64,000 nt of DNA from VFMC01 sp040398525 (GTDB lineage Bacteria > Actinomycetota > Acidimicrobiia > Acidimicrobiales > Ilumatobacteraceae): positions 3,359-67,358 of the forward strand of contig JBBATY010000018.1 of the NCBI GenBank assembly GCA_040398525.1. The letters are read 5' to 3'. The position numbers and the translations under genes are program-made. The notes under the pieces are model-generated. The model saw only the letters and a list, made by a program, of their open reading frames with translations, did no database searches and had not been told where the DNA came from. Shown piece after piece: positions 51,057 through 59,071 of this stretch. Numbering within the stretch: position 1 is the first letter of the stretch; each line of letters begins with the position of its first letter.

Positions 51057-52091
51057 TCAGTCGATCATCTGTAGGCGACGCGAGGCGAAGCGCCACGCGC
51101 CGCCCACTCGTCGGTACTCGTCGTGGTAGACGGCGATGTGGGAGACAGCGTCACCCTTCGCCGGCTTCAGTCGCTCGTGGATGGTCACCCGACCGGAGCC
51201 CGTGCCCGCCACCTCATCGACCTCGAACACGCAAGCGCCTGGGCTCTGCACGACCCAGCTGAAGCCCTTCATCGCCTTGGTCCACATCGCCAGGATGGCC
51301 TCGCGACCGTCGACCGAGGCCCCCGGGCGGAGCTCCCATGTGGCATCGTCGGTCCAGGTCGATGCCCACGTCTCGGCATCGTTACGGATGACGCCGTCGC
51401 AGTAGCGGGCGACGAGCTGCTCGAGCGCCGTGTGGGTGGCGGCTGCCGGCGGCCCGGTGCGGTCGCGGCTCGGCGACTCGCCGGCGCCCTCGAAGTGGGC
51501 GAGCGTCAGGCCGACCTCGTGGGCCGCAGCGATGCGCACGTGGGTGATCAGCTGATCGCGGTCCATCATCCCGTCGTGGGCCGCGAACTGCACCGCGAGG
51601 CCGTCGACCAGGGCGGTCAGCCGCATCGCAGAGTCCTTGGGGGAGGGGCAGACGAACTCGCCCGACTCGGCGCCCTTGGCGAGGACCCGCTCGAGCAGCG
51701 CCTCGGTCTGCTCGTCGAGCTCCTGGCTGATGCGCTTCATCATCGGGTTCCGCAGCGCTTCGCCCCAGGCGTCGATCCAGAGCATCCACTCGACGTCGCC
51801 GCTGCCCTCCGGCACGTAGCTCTGGATCGCCCGGTCGAGCTCGGCAATCGAGTTCGGCGCATCGGTGATCGCGGCTTCCATCTCGGCAACGTCGTTGCGC
51901 GCGTAGTGGGCGAACGCCTCGGCGAGCAGTTGCTCTTTCGAGTCGAAGTGGTAGTGGATCAGGCTGCTCGACACGTCGAGACGCTTGGCGACGTCGCTGA
52001 TGCGAGTTCCGGCGAAGCCGCGGTCGATGACCACCTGGCAGGTGACCTCGAGGATCTCGTTCCGGCGCTCTTCGACGGTCTGCTTCTTCAC
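51057..52091 (-). CDS. TetR regulator fused to a SnoaL-like (NTF2-fold) domain
   Basis: 344 residues. Residues 1-~200 are a TetR regulator: helix-turn-helix at ~28-48 (TRISDVAKRLDVSSSLIHYHF) and an all-helical ligand domain. Residues ~220-344 form a SnoaL/NTF2-like cone (ALEQLVARYCDGVIRNDAETW, TDDATWELRPG, GREAILAMWTKAM, YRRVGGAWRFASRRL), a fold used for small-molecule binding or isomerisation. No stop or frameshift separates them. The extra pocket may sense or convert the inducer. GTG 52091 is chosen because TAGCGT (52105-52100) stands 8 bases upstream and the typical TetR N-terminus begins there; GTG 52112 is the alternative. It faces the SDR/PPOX operon it may control. Confidence 0.85.
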   Translation of the reverse strand: MKKQTVEERRNEILEVTCQVVIDRGFAGTRISDVAKRLDVSSSLIHYHFDSKEQLLAEAFAHYARNDVAEMEAAITDAPNSIAELDRAIQSYVPEGSGDVEWMLWIDAWGEALRNPMMKRISQELDEQTEALLERVLAKGAESGEFVCPSPKDSAMRLTALVDGLAVQFAAHDGMMDRDQLITHVRIAAAHEVGLTLAHFEGAGESPSRDRTGPPAAATHTALEQLVARYCDGVIRNDAETWASTWTDDATWELRPGASVDGREAILAMWTKAMKGFSWVVQSPGACVFEVDEVAGTGSGRVTIHERLKPAKGDAVSHIAVYHDEYRRVGGAWRFASRRLQMID

Positions 52092-52214
52092 CGCTGCGAA
52101 CGCTACCGTCACCTGGCCCTCCGGTGGGGCACTCGTGCAATGCAGTGTCTAGCGTCGATGGTCACATCGTCCGGTCGGCATGGGGCCACCGGGCCAGCAG
52201 AGGGGGGTACTCAG
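52092..52214. promoter_or_regulatory. Divergent promoter region with candidate TetR operator
   Basis: Minus -10 TAGCGT at 52105-52100 for the regulator. Plus -10-like TAGCGT at 52150-52155, followed immediately by the inverted repeat CGATG-gtca-CATCG at 52156-52169, well placed for repression. The operon leader then carries a G-rich ribosome site (AGGGGGG near 52201) before ATG 52215. Confidence 0.4.
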
Positions 52215-53144
52215 ATGTCGACGTTGTCGATGTTCGATCTCACGGGGAAAGTTGCGCTCGTCACGGGTGGTTCGATGGGGCTCGGCCTCACGTTCTGCGA
52301 CGTGCTCGTCGAGGCAGGCGCCGACCTCGCCATCACGGCACGCAGCGCCGAGCTGCTCGAGCAGAACGCTGCCGGGCTGCGGCAGCGCTACGGGCGCAAG
52401 GTCACCTGCCATCCGGGCGACGTCACCGTGGTCGAGGACGTGCAGCGAGTCGTCTCCGAGGCGGTCGACCAGCACGGGCACGTCGACATCCTGGTCAACA
52501 ACGCAGGCATCAGCGACCTGCGCGGCCTGCCGAGCGAGTGGAGCGACCACGAGACCTTCCGGCGCGTCGTCGACGTCGACCTGTTCGGTGTGTGGGCCTT
52601 CACTCGCGAGCTTGCCCCGCACATGCTCAAGCGGGGGAGCGGCTCGATCATCAACATCGCCTCGATCCTGGCGAGCGGCGGCAGCGAGTTCGTGAACCCG
52701 TGGTACTACGCGGCCAAGGGTGCCGTGGTGCAGTTGAGCAAGCAACTGGCTGTCGAGTGGGCCGACCGCAACGTTCGCGTCAACGTGATCTCGCCCGCCT
52801 ACTTCGTGACGGAGATGACTCGCCCGCTGTTCGAGATGCTCGGCATGGCCCCCTGGATCGAGAGTCGCACGCCCATGCGGCGCCTCGGCGACCCCGAGCA
52901 GGACCTGCGCGGCCCGCTGCTGTTCCTGGCGAGCCAGGCCTCGAGCTACGTCACCGGCCACAACCTGATGGTCGACGGTGGATTCGATGCCAGCCGTGGC
53001 GCCTGGCAGATCCCGCCGAGCCACTTCTCGTGGAACAAGGATCAGCCGCAGGCCGGAACGCCCTACGAGGGTCTCGTGCCGAACACGTTCGAGCAGTGGA
53101 AGATGGGCATCCCCGGCATCCACTTCCCGATGCCGGAGGCCTGA
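52215..53144 (+). CDS. SDR-family oxidoreductase
   Basis: 309 residues. Classical SDR: TGGSMGLGLTFCDVL (TGxxxGxG), NNAGISD, catalytic Ser in NIASILAS and YYAAK. A C-terminal extension of ~50 residues (after MVDGGFDAS) is unusual and rich in Pro/Gln/His. It begins a four-gene operon with two PPOX-fold proteins and another SDR, opposite the TetR-SnoaL regulator. Substrate unknown; a carbonyl or hydroxyl on a lipid or xenobiotic is plausible. Confidence 0.88.
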   Translation: MSTLSMFDLTGKVALVTGGSMGLGLTFCDVLVEAGADLAITARSAELLEQNAAGLRQRYGRKVTCHPGDVTVVEDVQRVVSEAVDQHGHVDILVNNAGISDLRGLPSEWSDHETFRRVVDVDLFGVWAFTRELAPHMLKRGSGSIINIASILASGGSEFVNPWYYAAKGAVVQLSKQLAVEWADRNVRVNVISPAYFVTEMTRPLFEMLGMAPWIESRTPMRRLGDPEQDLRGPLLFLASQASSYVTGHNLMVDGGFDASRGAWQIPPSHFSWNKDQPQAGTPYEGLVPNTFEQWKMGIPGIHFPMPEA

Positions 53145-53149
53145 TCGAC

Positions 53150-53593
53150 GTGCCCGGCGACATCTCGCTCGACGAGGTCCGGGCGTTCGGGACGGCGCTG
53201 TCGCCCTGGGCGCACCTGGCCACCGTGGGTGCCGACCATCAGCCCGACGTCGTCCCGGTGCACCCGTGCTGGGACGGCGACGTGCTGTGGCTGATGTGCG
53301 GCAGCGACTCGGTGAAGGCCCGCAACATCGCCCACAACCCCCACGTCGCGCTGCACTGGCAGGTGACCGAGAAGGGCGACGGCCTCGAGGTGTGGGGTGT
53401 CGCATCGCTGCACGACGACCTCGACACCAAGCGACGGTTGTGGAACGGCGTGTTCGACTACGACCTCGACGCGTTCGCCCCCGGTGGGCCCGACGCGTCG
53501 CCGGGCACTGCGTTCATGGCAGTGCGGCCCACCAGGGCGATGGTCATGGTCGCCTACGGCATGGGTGGCATCCGCAGGTGGACAGCCGGATGA
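53150..53593 (+). CDS. PPOX-fold flavin/F420-binding protein, copy 1
   Basis: 147 residues of the pyridoxamine 5'-phosphate oxidase-like split beta-barrel. HLATVGADHQPDVVPVHPCWD is the N-terminal strand pair and SVKARNIAHNPHVALHWQV the cofactor loop. Actinobacterial relatives use F420 or FMN for reduction of small molecules. GGAGG at 53135-53139 precedes GTG 53150. The stop overlaps the paralogue's start (ATGA). Confidence 0.83.
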   Translation: MPGDISLDEVRAFGTALSPWAHLATVGADHQPDVVPVHPCWDGDVLWLMCGSDSVKARNIAHNPHVALHWQVTEKGDGLEVWGVASLHDDLDTKRRLWNGVFDYDLDAFAPGGPDASPGTAFMAVRPTRAMVMVAYGMGGIRRWTAG

Positions 53594-54030
53594 GCGAGCT
53601 CACCTTCGCCGAGGTCAAGGCCGACTCGCTGCGGTACGGCCCGATCGCGTACCTCGCCACGGCGTCGCGGCGCGGCACGCCGTACGTGTCGCCCGTGGCC
53701 GTTGCCTGGGTCGACGACGAGGTCGCAGCCTTCCTGGCCACCGACGAGGCCAAGGTCGCCAACCTCCGCGTCAACCCGCAGTTGTGCGTGCACTATGCCG
53801 TCAGTGAGTCGACCGGCTGGGACAGCTGCATCCTCTGGGGCGAGGCGCGTGTCGTCGACACCACCGAGGGCCGACGCGCTCTGTGGGACCGGATGGGCTA
53901 CGACCTACGGCCGTTCGAGCCGGGTGGACCGGAGGCCGACTCGCACGTGTTCGTCGTGCTGCGGCCCACGAGGGCAGTCGTGTACCGGATGTACGGCATC
54001 AAGGGCCGGTTCCGCTGGAGGGCGGCATGA
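53590..54030 (+). CDS. PPOX-fold flavin/F420-binding protein, copy 2
   Basis: 146 residues, same fold as its neighbour: YLATASRRGTPYVSPVAVAW, EAKVANLRVNPQLCVHYAVS and a C-terminal VFVVLRPTRAVVYRMYGIKG that mirrors copy 1's FMAVRPTRAMVMVAYGMGG. The two are paralogues from a tandem duplication and could form a heterodimer, since PPOX proteins are dimeric with cofactor at the interface. ATG 53590 overlaps copy 1's stop; its own stop overlaps the SDR start (ATGA). Confidence 0.83.
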   Translation: MSELTFAEVKADSLRYGPIAYLATASRRGTPYVSPVAVAWVDDEVAAFLATDEAKVANLRVNPQLCVHYAVSESTGWDSCILWGEARVVDTTEGRRALWDRMGYDLRPFEPGGPEADSHVFVVLRPTRAVVYRMYGIKGRFRWRAA

Positions 54031-54824
54031 CCCGCCGGCTCACGTCGCTGTCGCGGTCCGTCGCCGGCAAGCGGGTGCTCATCACTGGCGCGGCGTCGGG
54101 CATGGGTCGTGCGACGGCCCACCTGTTCGCCGACGAAGGGGCGCGGGTGGCACTGTGCGACCTCGACCCGGAACGCCTGTTCGCGGTCGTCGACGAGATC
54201 ACCGAGGTCCATGGCCCCGACGCGGCTGTCGGCTACGGGTGCGATGTGTCCGACCATGCGGCGCTGCGCAAGCTGGTCGGTGGGATCGTCGTGGCCTGGG
54301 GCGGCATCGACGTGCTCATCAACAACGCCGGCATCTCGTTGCCGAACTCGGCCTTCCAGGACGACGAGAGCTACGAGGACAACTGGGCGCGCACCCTCGC
54401 GGTGAACCTCACCTCGCACTCGCGTCTCGTGCGGCTGTGCCTGCCGCACCTGCGACAAGCCGAGGGCGGCGGCAGGGTGGTGAACATCGCCTCCACGGAA
54501 GCGATCGTCGCCACAGCCGGCATGACGGCCTACGCGGCCAGCAAGGCGGGTGTCGCCGGCCTCACCCGCAGCCTTGCGGTCGAGCTCGGTCGCCATGGCG
54601 TGACCGTCAACTGCATCTGTCCGGGGCCGGTCCTCACCGGGATGACCGCGCCGATCCCGGACGAGGCCAAGGAGACGTATGCGAAGCGGCGTGTGCCGCT
54701 GCGCCGGTACGGCCTGCCCGAGGAAGTGGCGCACATCACGCTCAGCATGTGCATGCCTGCCGCGAGCTTCCTGAACGGCGCGGTGGTGCCCGTCGACGGT
54801 GGCATGACGGTTCGCCACACCTGA
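54027..54824 (+). CDS. SDR-family oxidoreductase
   Basis: 265 residues. TGAASGMGRATAHLF cofactor loop, Asp in LCDLDPERL (favouring NAD), NNAGIS, Ser in NIASTEAIV and YAASK. Terminal segment GAVVPVDGGMTV is standard. Last gene of the operon, coupled by ATGA to the second PPOX protein. The pair of SDRs with flavin/F420 proteins suggests sequential redox steps on one substrate. Confidence 0.9.
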   Translation: MTRRLTSLSRSVAGKRVLITGAASGMGRATAHLFADEGARVALCDLDPERLFAVVDEITEVHGPDAAVGYGCDVSDHAALRKLVGGIVVAWGGIDVLINNAGISLPNSAFQDDESYEDNWARTLAVNLTSHSRLVRLCLPHLRQAEGGGRVVNIASTEAIVATAGMTAYAASKAGVAGLTRSLAVELGRHGVTVNCICPGPVLTGMTAPIPDEAKETYAKRRVPLRRYGLPEEVAHITLSMCMPAASFLNGAVVPVDGGMTVRHT

Positions 54825-54841
54825 CCGGGTGAGCGACCGGG

Positions 54842-55954
54842 TCAGCCGGCGAAGGGGTCGAGCAGGCCGGTGAGCCCGCTCGGGTGCTCGCCGATGGCGA
54901 GTTGCTCGAGAATGCCGGTGCCGTGCTCGACCCGGCCGTCGGCGCCTCGGAACGTGGCCCGGCACAGCGCCTGCACGTGGATGTGCTCGCGGGCGCACGG
55001 TGTGTCGACGGGGAGGGTGATCCGTTCCCCGGCCACCACCGACTCACCCTGGTAGTAGCCGTGGCCGTGCGTCGGGTGGCCGTAGCCGATGCCGCGCATC
55101 TGGAACTCGTACATCGGTTCGAGCGTCACGGTGTTCACGCCGCCCTGCCAATCGACGAGGTCGTACTCGAAGCGGTCGGCCCAGCGCGTACCCGGCCGCC
55201 ACTGGACGCGCCAGTCGACCGTGCGCATCATCTCCGGCTCGGCGTCGCCTGCCGGGCAGATGGTGCCCACCTCGTGCCAGCGCCGGCCGTCGCCGTGCTC
55301 GTTCACATCGAAGTGGGTCGACAGGCTGGGGAAGTTGGTCGGTGCCCACAGCCAGAAGAACTGCGGTGGCCAGCCCACCGGGGCGCCGCTCGGCCCCGGT
55401 TCGCCGATCGGGCGAAGGCCCCAGGACCGGTCGCGCGACCCCACCACCTCGGCTGGGCCGACCTCGAGGCGCTCACCGTCGACCTCGATCCAGCCGGTCC
55501 AGGTGCCGAACTGGGTGAGCCGGGTGTAATCGAAGAAGGTGCGCACGCCGATGCGGTGGAAGAAGTGCGGCTCCTCGACGACGGGTGACCGGCGATCGAA
55601 CCGGAGCTCGGCGCGCAACCCGTGCTCGGGCGCATCGACGGTGATGCGGTGGGTGGCCAGTGGCTCGACCACCTCGACGGTGATCGGCCCGAGCGATGTC
55701 GCCTGCCGGCGATCGACGGGTGCCCGCTGTGACGTGAACACCGAGATCTGCTGCCCGGCGCGCACGACGCTGAACGCGGCGTCGGCGACGTGGCGGTTGG
55801 GGTAGAGGCCCATCGCCAACCCGAAGTAGACCGACCCGTCGGCCGAGTAGCCGTTGAAGAAGTACCGGTCGTAGAAGTTCAGGTCGCCGTTGCCGCTGTG
55901 GGCGACGGGGGCAGGTGACTGGTGGATCGGGAAGTCGTCGAAGCTGGTGAGCAC
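54842..55954 (-). CDS. Conserved-looking protein of unknown function, 370 residues
   Basis: Not recognised with certainty. A soluble, beta-rich, tryptophan- and histidine-rich protein without signal peptide: NGDLNFYDRYFFNGYSADG, FGLAMGLYPNRHV, RSWGLRPIGEPG, FWLWAPTNFPSLSTHFDVNE and MRGIGYGHPTHGHGYYQGE. The pattern resembles hydroxyneurosporene/lipocalin-like (AttH/CrtC) or DUF7064-type actinobacterial proteins, a weak impression. GTG 55954 is chosen from TACCGT (55967-55962) plus 7 bases. Codon use looks like its neighbours, so it is real. Confidence 0.75.
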   Translation of the reverse strand: MLTSFDDFPIHQSPAPVAHSGNGDLNFYDRYFFNGYSADGSVYFGLAMGLYPNRHVADAAFSVVRAGQQISVFTSQRAPVDRRQATSLGPITVEVVEPLATHRITVDAPEHGLRAELRFDRRSPVVEEPHFFHRIGVRTFFDYTRLTQFGTWTGWIEVDGERLEVGPAEVVGSRDRSWGLRPIGEPGPSGAPVGWPPQFFWLWAPTNFPSLSTHFDVNEHGDGRRWHEVGTICPAGDAEPEMMRTVDWRVQWRPGTRWADRFEYDLVDWQGGVNTVTLEPMYEFQMRGIGYGHPTHGHGYYQGESVVAGERITLPVDTPCAREHIHVQALCRATFRGADGRVEHGTGILEQLAIGEHPSGLTGLLDPFAG

Positions 55955-56029
55955 GGACGTGACGGTAGCCACTGGACGACCCGGACGATGACTGGGACCG
56001 TGGCAGCAGCGCCACCTACGCTGCGTGCG
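55955..56029. promoter_or_regulatory. 75-bp divergent region with two leaderless promoters
   Basis: Minus TACCGT (55967-55962) and plus TACGCT (56017-56022), each 7 bases from its start codon. Confidence 0.5.
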
Positions 56030-56983
56030 ATGGATCCGTCGCTGTCGACTCCCAAGCGGCGCTGGCAGCTGACCCCGATGCAGTACCGCCGGGTGTGCAT
56101 CGTGGCGATGGCCCTGCTCTGCGTCATCGTGGTGTCGGGCGCCGCAGTGCGGCTCACCGGGTCTGGTCTCGGTTGCGAGGATTGGCCGAACTGCAACAAC
56201 GAGCAGTTGATCGACGTCTCGTCCACGCACGCCGCCATCGAGCAGATCAACCGGCTGTTCACGGGACTGGTGGCGCTCGGTGTGATCCTCGCCGTGCTGG
56301 GCTCGCTCGTCCGGGTGCCGCGCCGGCGCGACCTCACGTGGTGGTCGATCGGTCTCGTCGTCGGTGTGATCGCCCAGGTCGTGCTCGGCGGCATCACGGT
56401 GCTCACCGACCTGCACCCGCTGTCGGTGCAAGGGCACTTCTTGCTGTCGATGGTGCTCGTCGCCAACGCGATGGTCCTCGTCCACCGCTCGGCCCAGCCC
56501 GACCTCCCTCGCCGCCCGGTCGTCGAGCTCGGCTTCCGGCGCCACGTCCATGTGTCGACGTTGCTCACCATCGCCGTCCTCGTGGCTGGCACGGTCGTCA
56601 CCGGCGCTGGTCCGCATGCGGGTGACGAGAAGGCTCGGCGCTTCGACATCGCCATCTCGACCATCGCCCAGATCCACGGGGCGCTCGTGTGGCTGACCGT
56701 CGCGTCGATGGTGGCCCTTGCGTTCCGGCTGCGCCGGGCACCCGCCCAGCGAGCCGTGCTCGACGGACCGATCACGGCCTGGTTGGGCATCGGTCTCACC
56801 CAGGCGGGCATCGGGTACCTGCAGTACTTCAGCGGAGTGCCGGCCGTGCTGGTGGGCGTTCACATCGCCGGTGCGACCGCGCTGTGGTCGGTCACCGTGT
56901 GGATGCGCGAAGTGATGTGGGATGTCGACGAGCCGGCGACGGAGCCGCTCGCCGAGCCGCTCGCCGCAGCGACGATCAGCTGA
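56030..56983 (+). CDS. ctaA: Heme A synthase-like protein (COX15/CtaA)
   Basis: 317 residues with eight transmembrane helices. Heme-ligand histidines are in THAAIEQINRL, GHFLLSM, QIHGALVWL and VHIAGATAL, the four-histidine pattern of CtaA. CEDWPNCNN near residue 45 gives the paired external cysteines of the Gram-positive type. It converts heme O to heme A for aa3 cytochrome oxidase. No ctaB is adjacent. ATG 56030 fits the leaderless box. The 3' end overlaps the convergent small gene by 8 bp. Confidence 0.92.
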   Translation: MDPSLSTPKRRWQLTPMQYRRVCIVAMALLCVIVVSGAAVRLTGSGLGCEDWPNCNNEQLIDVSSTHAAIEQINRLFTGLVALGVILAVLGSLVRVPRRRDLTWWSIGLVVGVIAQVVLGGITVLTDLHPLSVQGHFLLSMVLVANAMVLVHRSAQPDLPRRPVVELGFRRHVHVSTLLTIAVLVAGTVVTGAGPHAGDEKARRFDIAISTIAQIHGALVWLTVASMVALAFRLRRAPAQRAVLDGPITAWLGIGLTQAGIGYLQYFSGVPAVLVGVHIAGATALWSVTVWMREVMWDVDEPATEPLAEPLAAATIS

Positions 56984-57167
56984 CGAGGTTGCGGACGAAC
57001 GTGGCGCTCTTGTCGATCACGGTCGAGAAGAACGAGCCGACACTGCCGACGAAGTCGCCGAAGCTCTGCGCGCTGCCCGACGGATCGCTCCAGAACGAGA
57101 TCACGAGGAACATCACCACGATCGTGGCGAAGAGCTTCTTGATGATGTCGAGGTGCAGCGTGTTCAT
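56976..57167 (-). CDS. Small single-pass membrane protein, 63 residues
   Basis: Residues ~12-27 (LFATIVVMFLVISFW) form one membrane helix; the rest is an amphipathic Ser/Phe-rich tail. Not recognised. It is supported as a real gene by GGAGGT 7-12 bases upstream of ATG 57167 and by a structured leader with its own candidate promoter. Function unknown; the size suits a regulator or subunit of a membrane complex. Confidence 0.65.
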   Translation of the reverse strand: MNTLHLDIIKKLFATIVVMFLVISFWSDPSGSAQSFGDFVGSVGSFFSTVIDKSATFVRNLVS

Positions 57168-57325
57168 GGGGGGACCTCCGGACCGACCCGGCCGGGTCGG
57201 GGAACGCCAACGGCCGGGGAGCTCTCCACCCGGAGGTGACTGTAGTGCAAGGAATGGTCAAGATCCAACACCCTGCGCGCGAACGCAACCGGTGGTGGCG
57301 TTCGGGGTGACGCCGTCGGCGTCGG
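57168..57325 (-). promoter_or_regulatory. Structured leader and promoter of the small membrane protein
   Basis: CCGACCCGG/CCGGGTCGG at 57183-57200 is a perfect palindrome forming a tight hairpin just upstream of the Shine-Dalgarno. ACCTCCGG at 57174-57181 (the Shine-Dalgarno strand) is fully complementary to CCGGAGGT at 57230-57237. A candidate promoter on the minus strand is TTGGAT, 18 bases, TACAGT (57244-57239). Depending on the true transcription start, the outer pairing may or may not be in the RNA. Confidence 0.4.
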
Positions 57326-58273
57326 TCAGACGTAGCGAGCGAGGTCGCTGATCGCTGAACGGAACTCGTCGATCGTCGAATGGATGATCTCGCGGACGGG
57401 TCGGATGCCGTCGATGCGGCCCGCGACCTGGCCCGTCAGGGCGATCGACGCCTCCATGTCGCCGCCGAAGTAGAGGTCCATCGCCGTGCCGAACTCGGCC
57501 ATCGACACCTGCTCGTCGCGCTCGAGGCGCTCGGTGCGAGCGGTGCGCAGGGCGCGCAGGCCGGGACGGCCGAAGCGGTTGAGGAACACCGTGTCGGTCT
57601 CCGCCGCGTCGACGATCGCCTGCTTCCAATTGGCGTGCACCGGCGACTCCGCGGCGCTCACCATGCGGGTGCCCATCTGCACCCCTTCGGCGCCGAGGGC
57701 GAACGCGGCCGCCATCGAACGGCCGTCGGTGATCCCACCAGCGGCGATCACCGGCACATCGACGTGCGAGCACACCAGGGGGAGCAGCACCATCGAGGCG
57801 ACGTCGCGGGGGTTCTTGAAGCCGCCACCCTCGCCGCCCTCCACCACAAGCCCGTCGACCCCTGCGTCGACCGCCTTCAGCGCAGCGGCGAGCGTCGGCA
57901 CGACGTGGAACACCGTCAGGCCCGCCGCCTTCAGCTGAGCGGTGTACTTCGTGGGGTCCCCGGCCGAGGTGGTGACGAACCGAACTCCCTGCTCGACCAC
58001 GAAGTCGACGATGTGGGGGTCGCGGACGAACGCCTGGGCGATGTTCACGCCGAACGGTCGATCGGTGAGCTCGCGCATCGCCTCGATCTCGCGGCGGACG
58101 TTGTCGAGCTCGCCCGACGAGGTCTCGATGATCCCGAGGCCTCCGGCGTCGCAGACGGCCGATGCCAGCTGCGAACGGGCAATCCACCCCATCGGGGCCT
58201 GCACGATCGGGTAGTCGACGCCGAGGAGATCGCTCACCCGGGTTCGGACTGGGGCTGGTCGCGTGTCGCTCAT
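57326..58273 (-). CDS. Nitronate monooxygenase/2-nitropropane dioxygenase-like FMN enzyme
   Basis: 315-residue TIM barrel. YPIVQAPMGWIARSQLASAV and GGLGIIE at the start, VVEGGEGGGFKN (phosphate-binding), VPVIAAGGITDGRSMAAAFALGAEGVQMGTR are family hallmarks, split here as VPVIAAGGITDGRSM and ALGAEGVQMGTR. Related enzymes oxidise alkyl nitronates or act as FabK-type enoyl reductases; the choice is open. ATG 58273 fits TACCGT (58286-58281) plus 7 bases, lying in the 14 bp after the upstream phosphatase gene, so this gene has its own promoter. Confidence 0.9.
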   Translation of the reverse strand: MSDTRPAPVRTRVSDLLGVDYPIVQAPMGWIARSQLASAVCDAGGLGIIETSSGELDNVRREIEAMRELTDRPFGVNIAQAFVRDPHIVDFVVEQGVRFVTTSAGDPTKYTAQLKAAGLTVFHVVPTLAAALKAVDAGVDGLVVEGGEGGGFKNPRDVASMVLLPLVCSHVDVPVIAAGGITDGRSMAAAFALGAEGVQMGTRMVSAAESPVHANWKQAIVDAAETDTVFLNRFGRPGLRALRTARTERLERDEQVSMAEFGTAMDLYFGGDMEASIALTGQVAGRIDGIRPVREIIHSTIDEFRSAISDLARYV

Positions 58274-58287
58274 GCGAGCGACGGTAC

Positions 58288-58983
58288 TCACCCGATGCTG
58301 CCGACCACGGGGTCGTAGAGGTGGTGGCAGTCGTTGACCGTCACCACCGTGACCCCGCTGCTCGGGTGGAGTCGCACGAGGGTGACGCTCGTGTTCTCGA
58401 CCGGGAACCACATGGTGCGGTGTACCCCGAGCAGGTGCGACACGTAGGCATTGATCGCTCCACCGTGGGCGACGACGGCGATCCGCTCGCCGCGATGGCG
58501 CATGGAGAGTCGCTCGACGACTGCGGCGAACCGCTGCCGGAGGGAGTCGTCACCCTCGCCACCAGGAATTCCGTCCCAACGTCGGGTGAGGCTCCATGCC
58601 ACCCACTCCGGATCACCGACCGCCGCACGCCGACGGAACTCACCGTTGGCCCAGTCGCCGAGGCGGATCTCCTCCAGGTCGACGTGGGTCTCGACTGCCA
58701 GGCCGCGCCTCGCTGCGAGCGGCTCGGCGGTCTGGATCGCCCGAGCGAGGTGCGAGCTGTGCACCGCAGCGAGCGGCACCGCTGCCAGACGGAGGTCGAG
58801 CGCTGCGGCCTGCGTGATGCCGATCTCGTGCAGCCCTGGGTCGGCCGACTCGGGCGATCCGGGGACGACATCGGCAGAGCGGCCGTGGCGGATGAGGAGC
58901 ACCTCGCAGCCGTCGGGCTCGAGCCCGGTGCGCAAGGTTGGTTGGGGAACGGTCTGGGTGCTGTCGAGAGGAGCGTCGGCCAC
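58288..58983 (-). CDS. Histidine phosphatase family protein
   Basis: 231 residues. RHG in LLIRHGRSADV, SSHLARAIQTAEPLA with the second arginine, acidic Glu in EEIRLGDWANGEF and VAHGGAINAYVSH with the second histidine; typical of the phosphoglycerate mutase-like broad-specificity phosphatases. The N-terminal ~30 residues are disordered. GTG 58983 fits TACCTT (58995-58990) plus 6 bases and avoids extension into the divergent promoter. Confidence 0.88.
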   Translation of the reverse strand: MADAPLDSTQTVPQPTLRTGLEPDGCEVLLIRHGRSADVVPGSPESADPGLHEIGITQAAALDLRLAAVPLAAVHSSHLARAIQTAEPLAARRGLAVETHVDLEEIRLGDWANGEFRRRAAVGDPEWVAWSLTRRWDGIPGGEGDDSLRQRFAAVVERLSMRHRGERIAVVAHGGAINAYVSHLLGVHRTMWFPVENTSVTLVRLHPSSGVTVVTVNDCHHLYDPVVGSIG

Positions 58984-59071
58984 GTGGCGAAGGTAGCCCG
59001 GCGAGCCGGAGGGGTTGGACCCGACACGCGGGCTTGAGCGTCGGCCCGCCGCCACCTAGAGTGCTCCGGCA
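58984..59071. promoter_or_regulatory. 88-bp divergent region between phosphatase and liv operon
   Basis: Minus TACCTT (58995-58990) for the phosphatase; plus TAGAGT (59057-59062), 9 bases before ATG 59072, for the liv operon. Confidence 0.45.
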
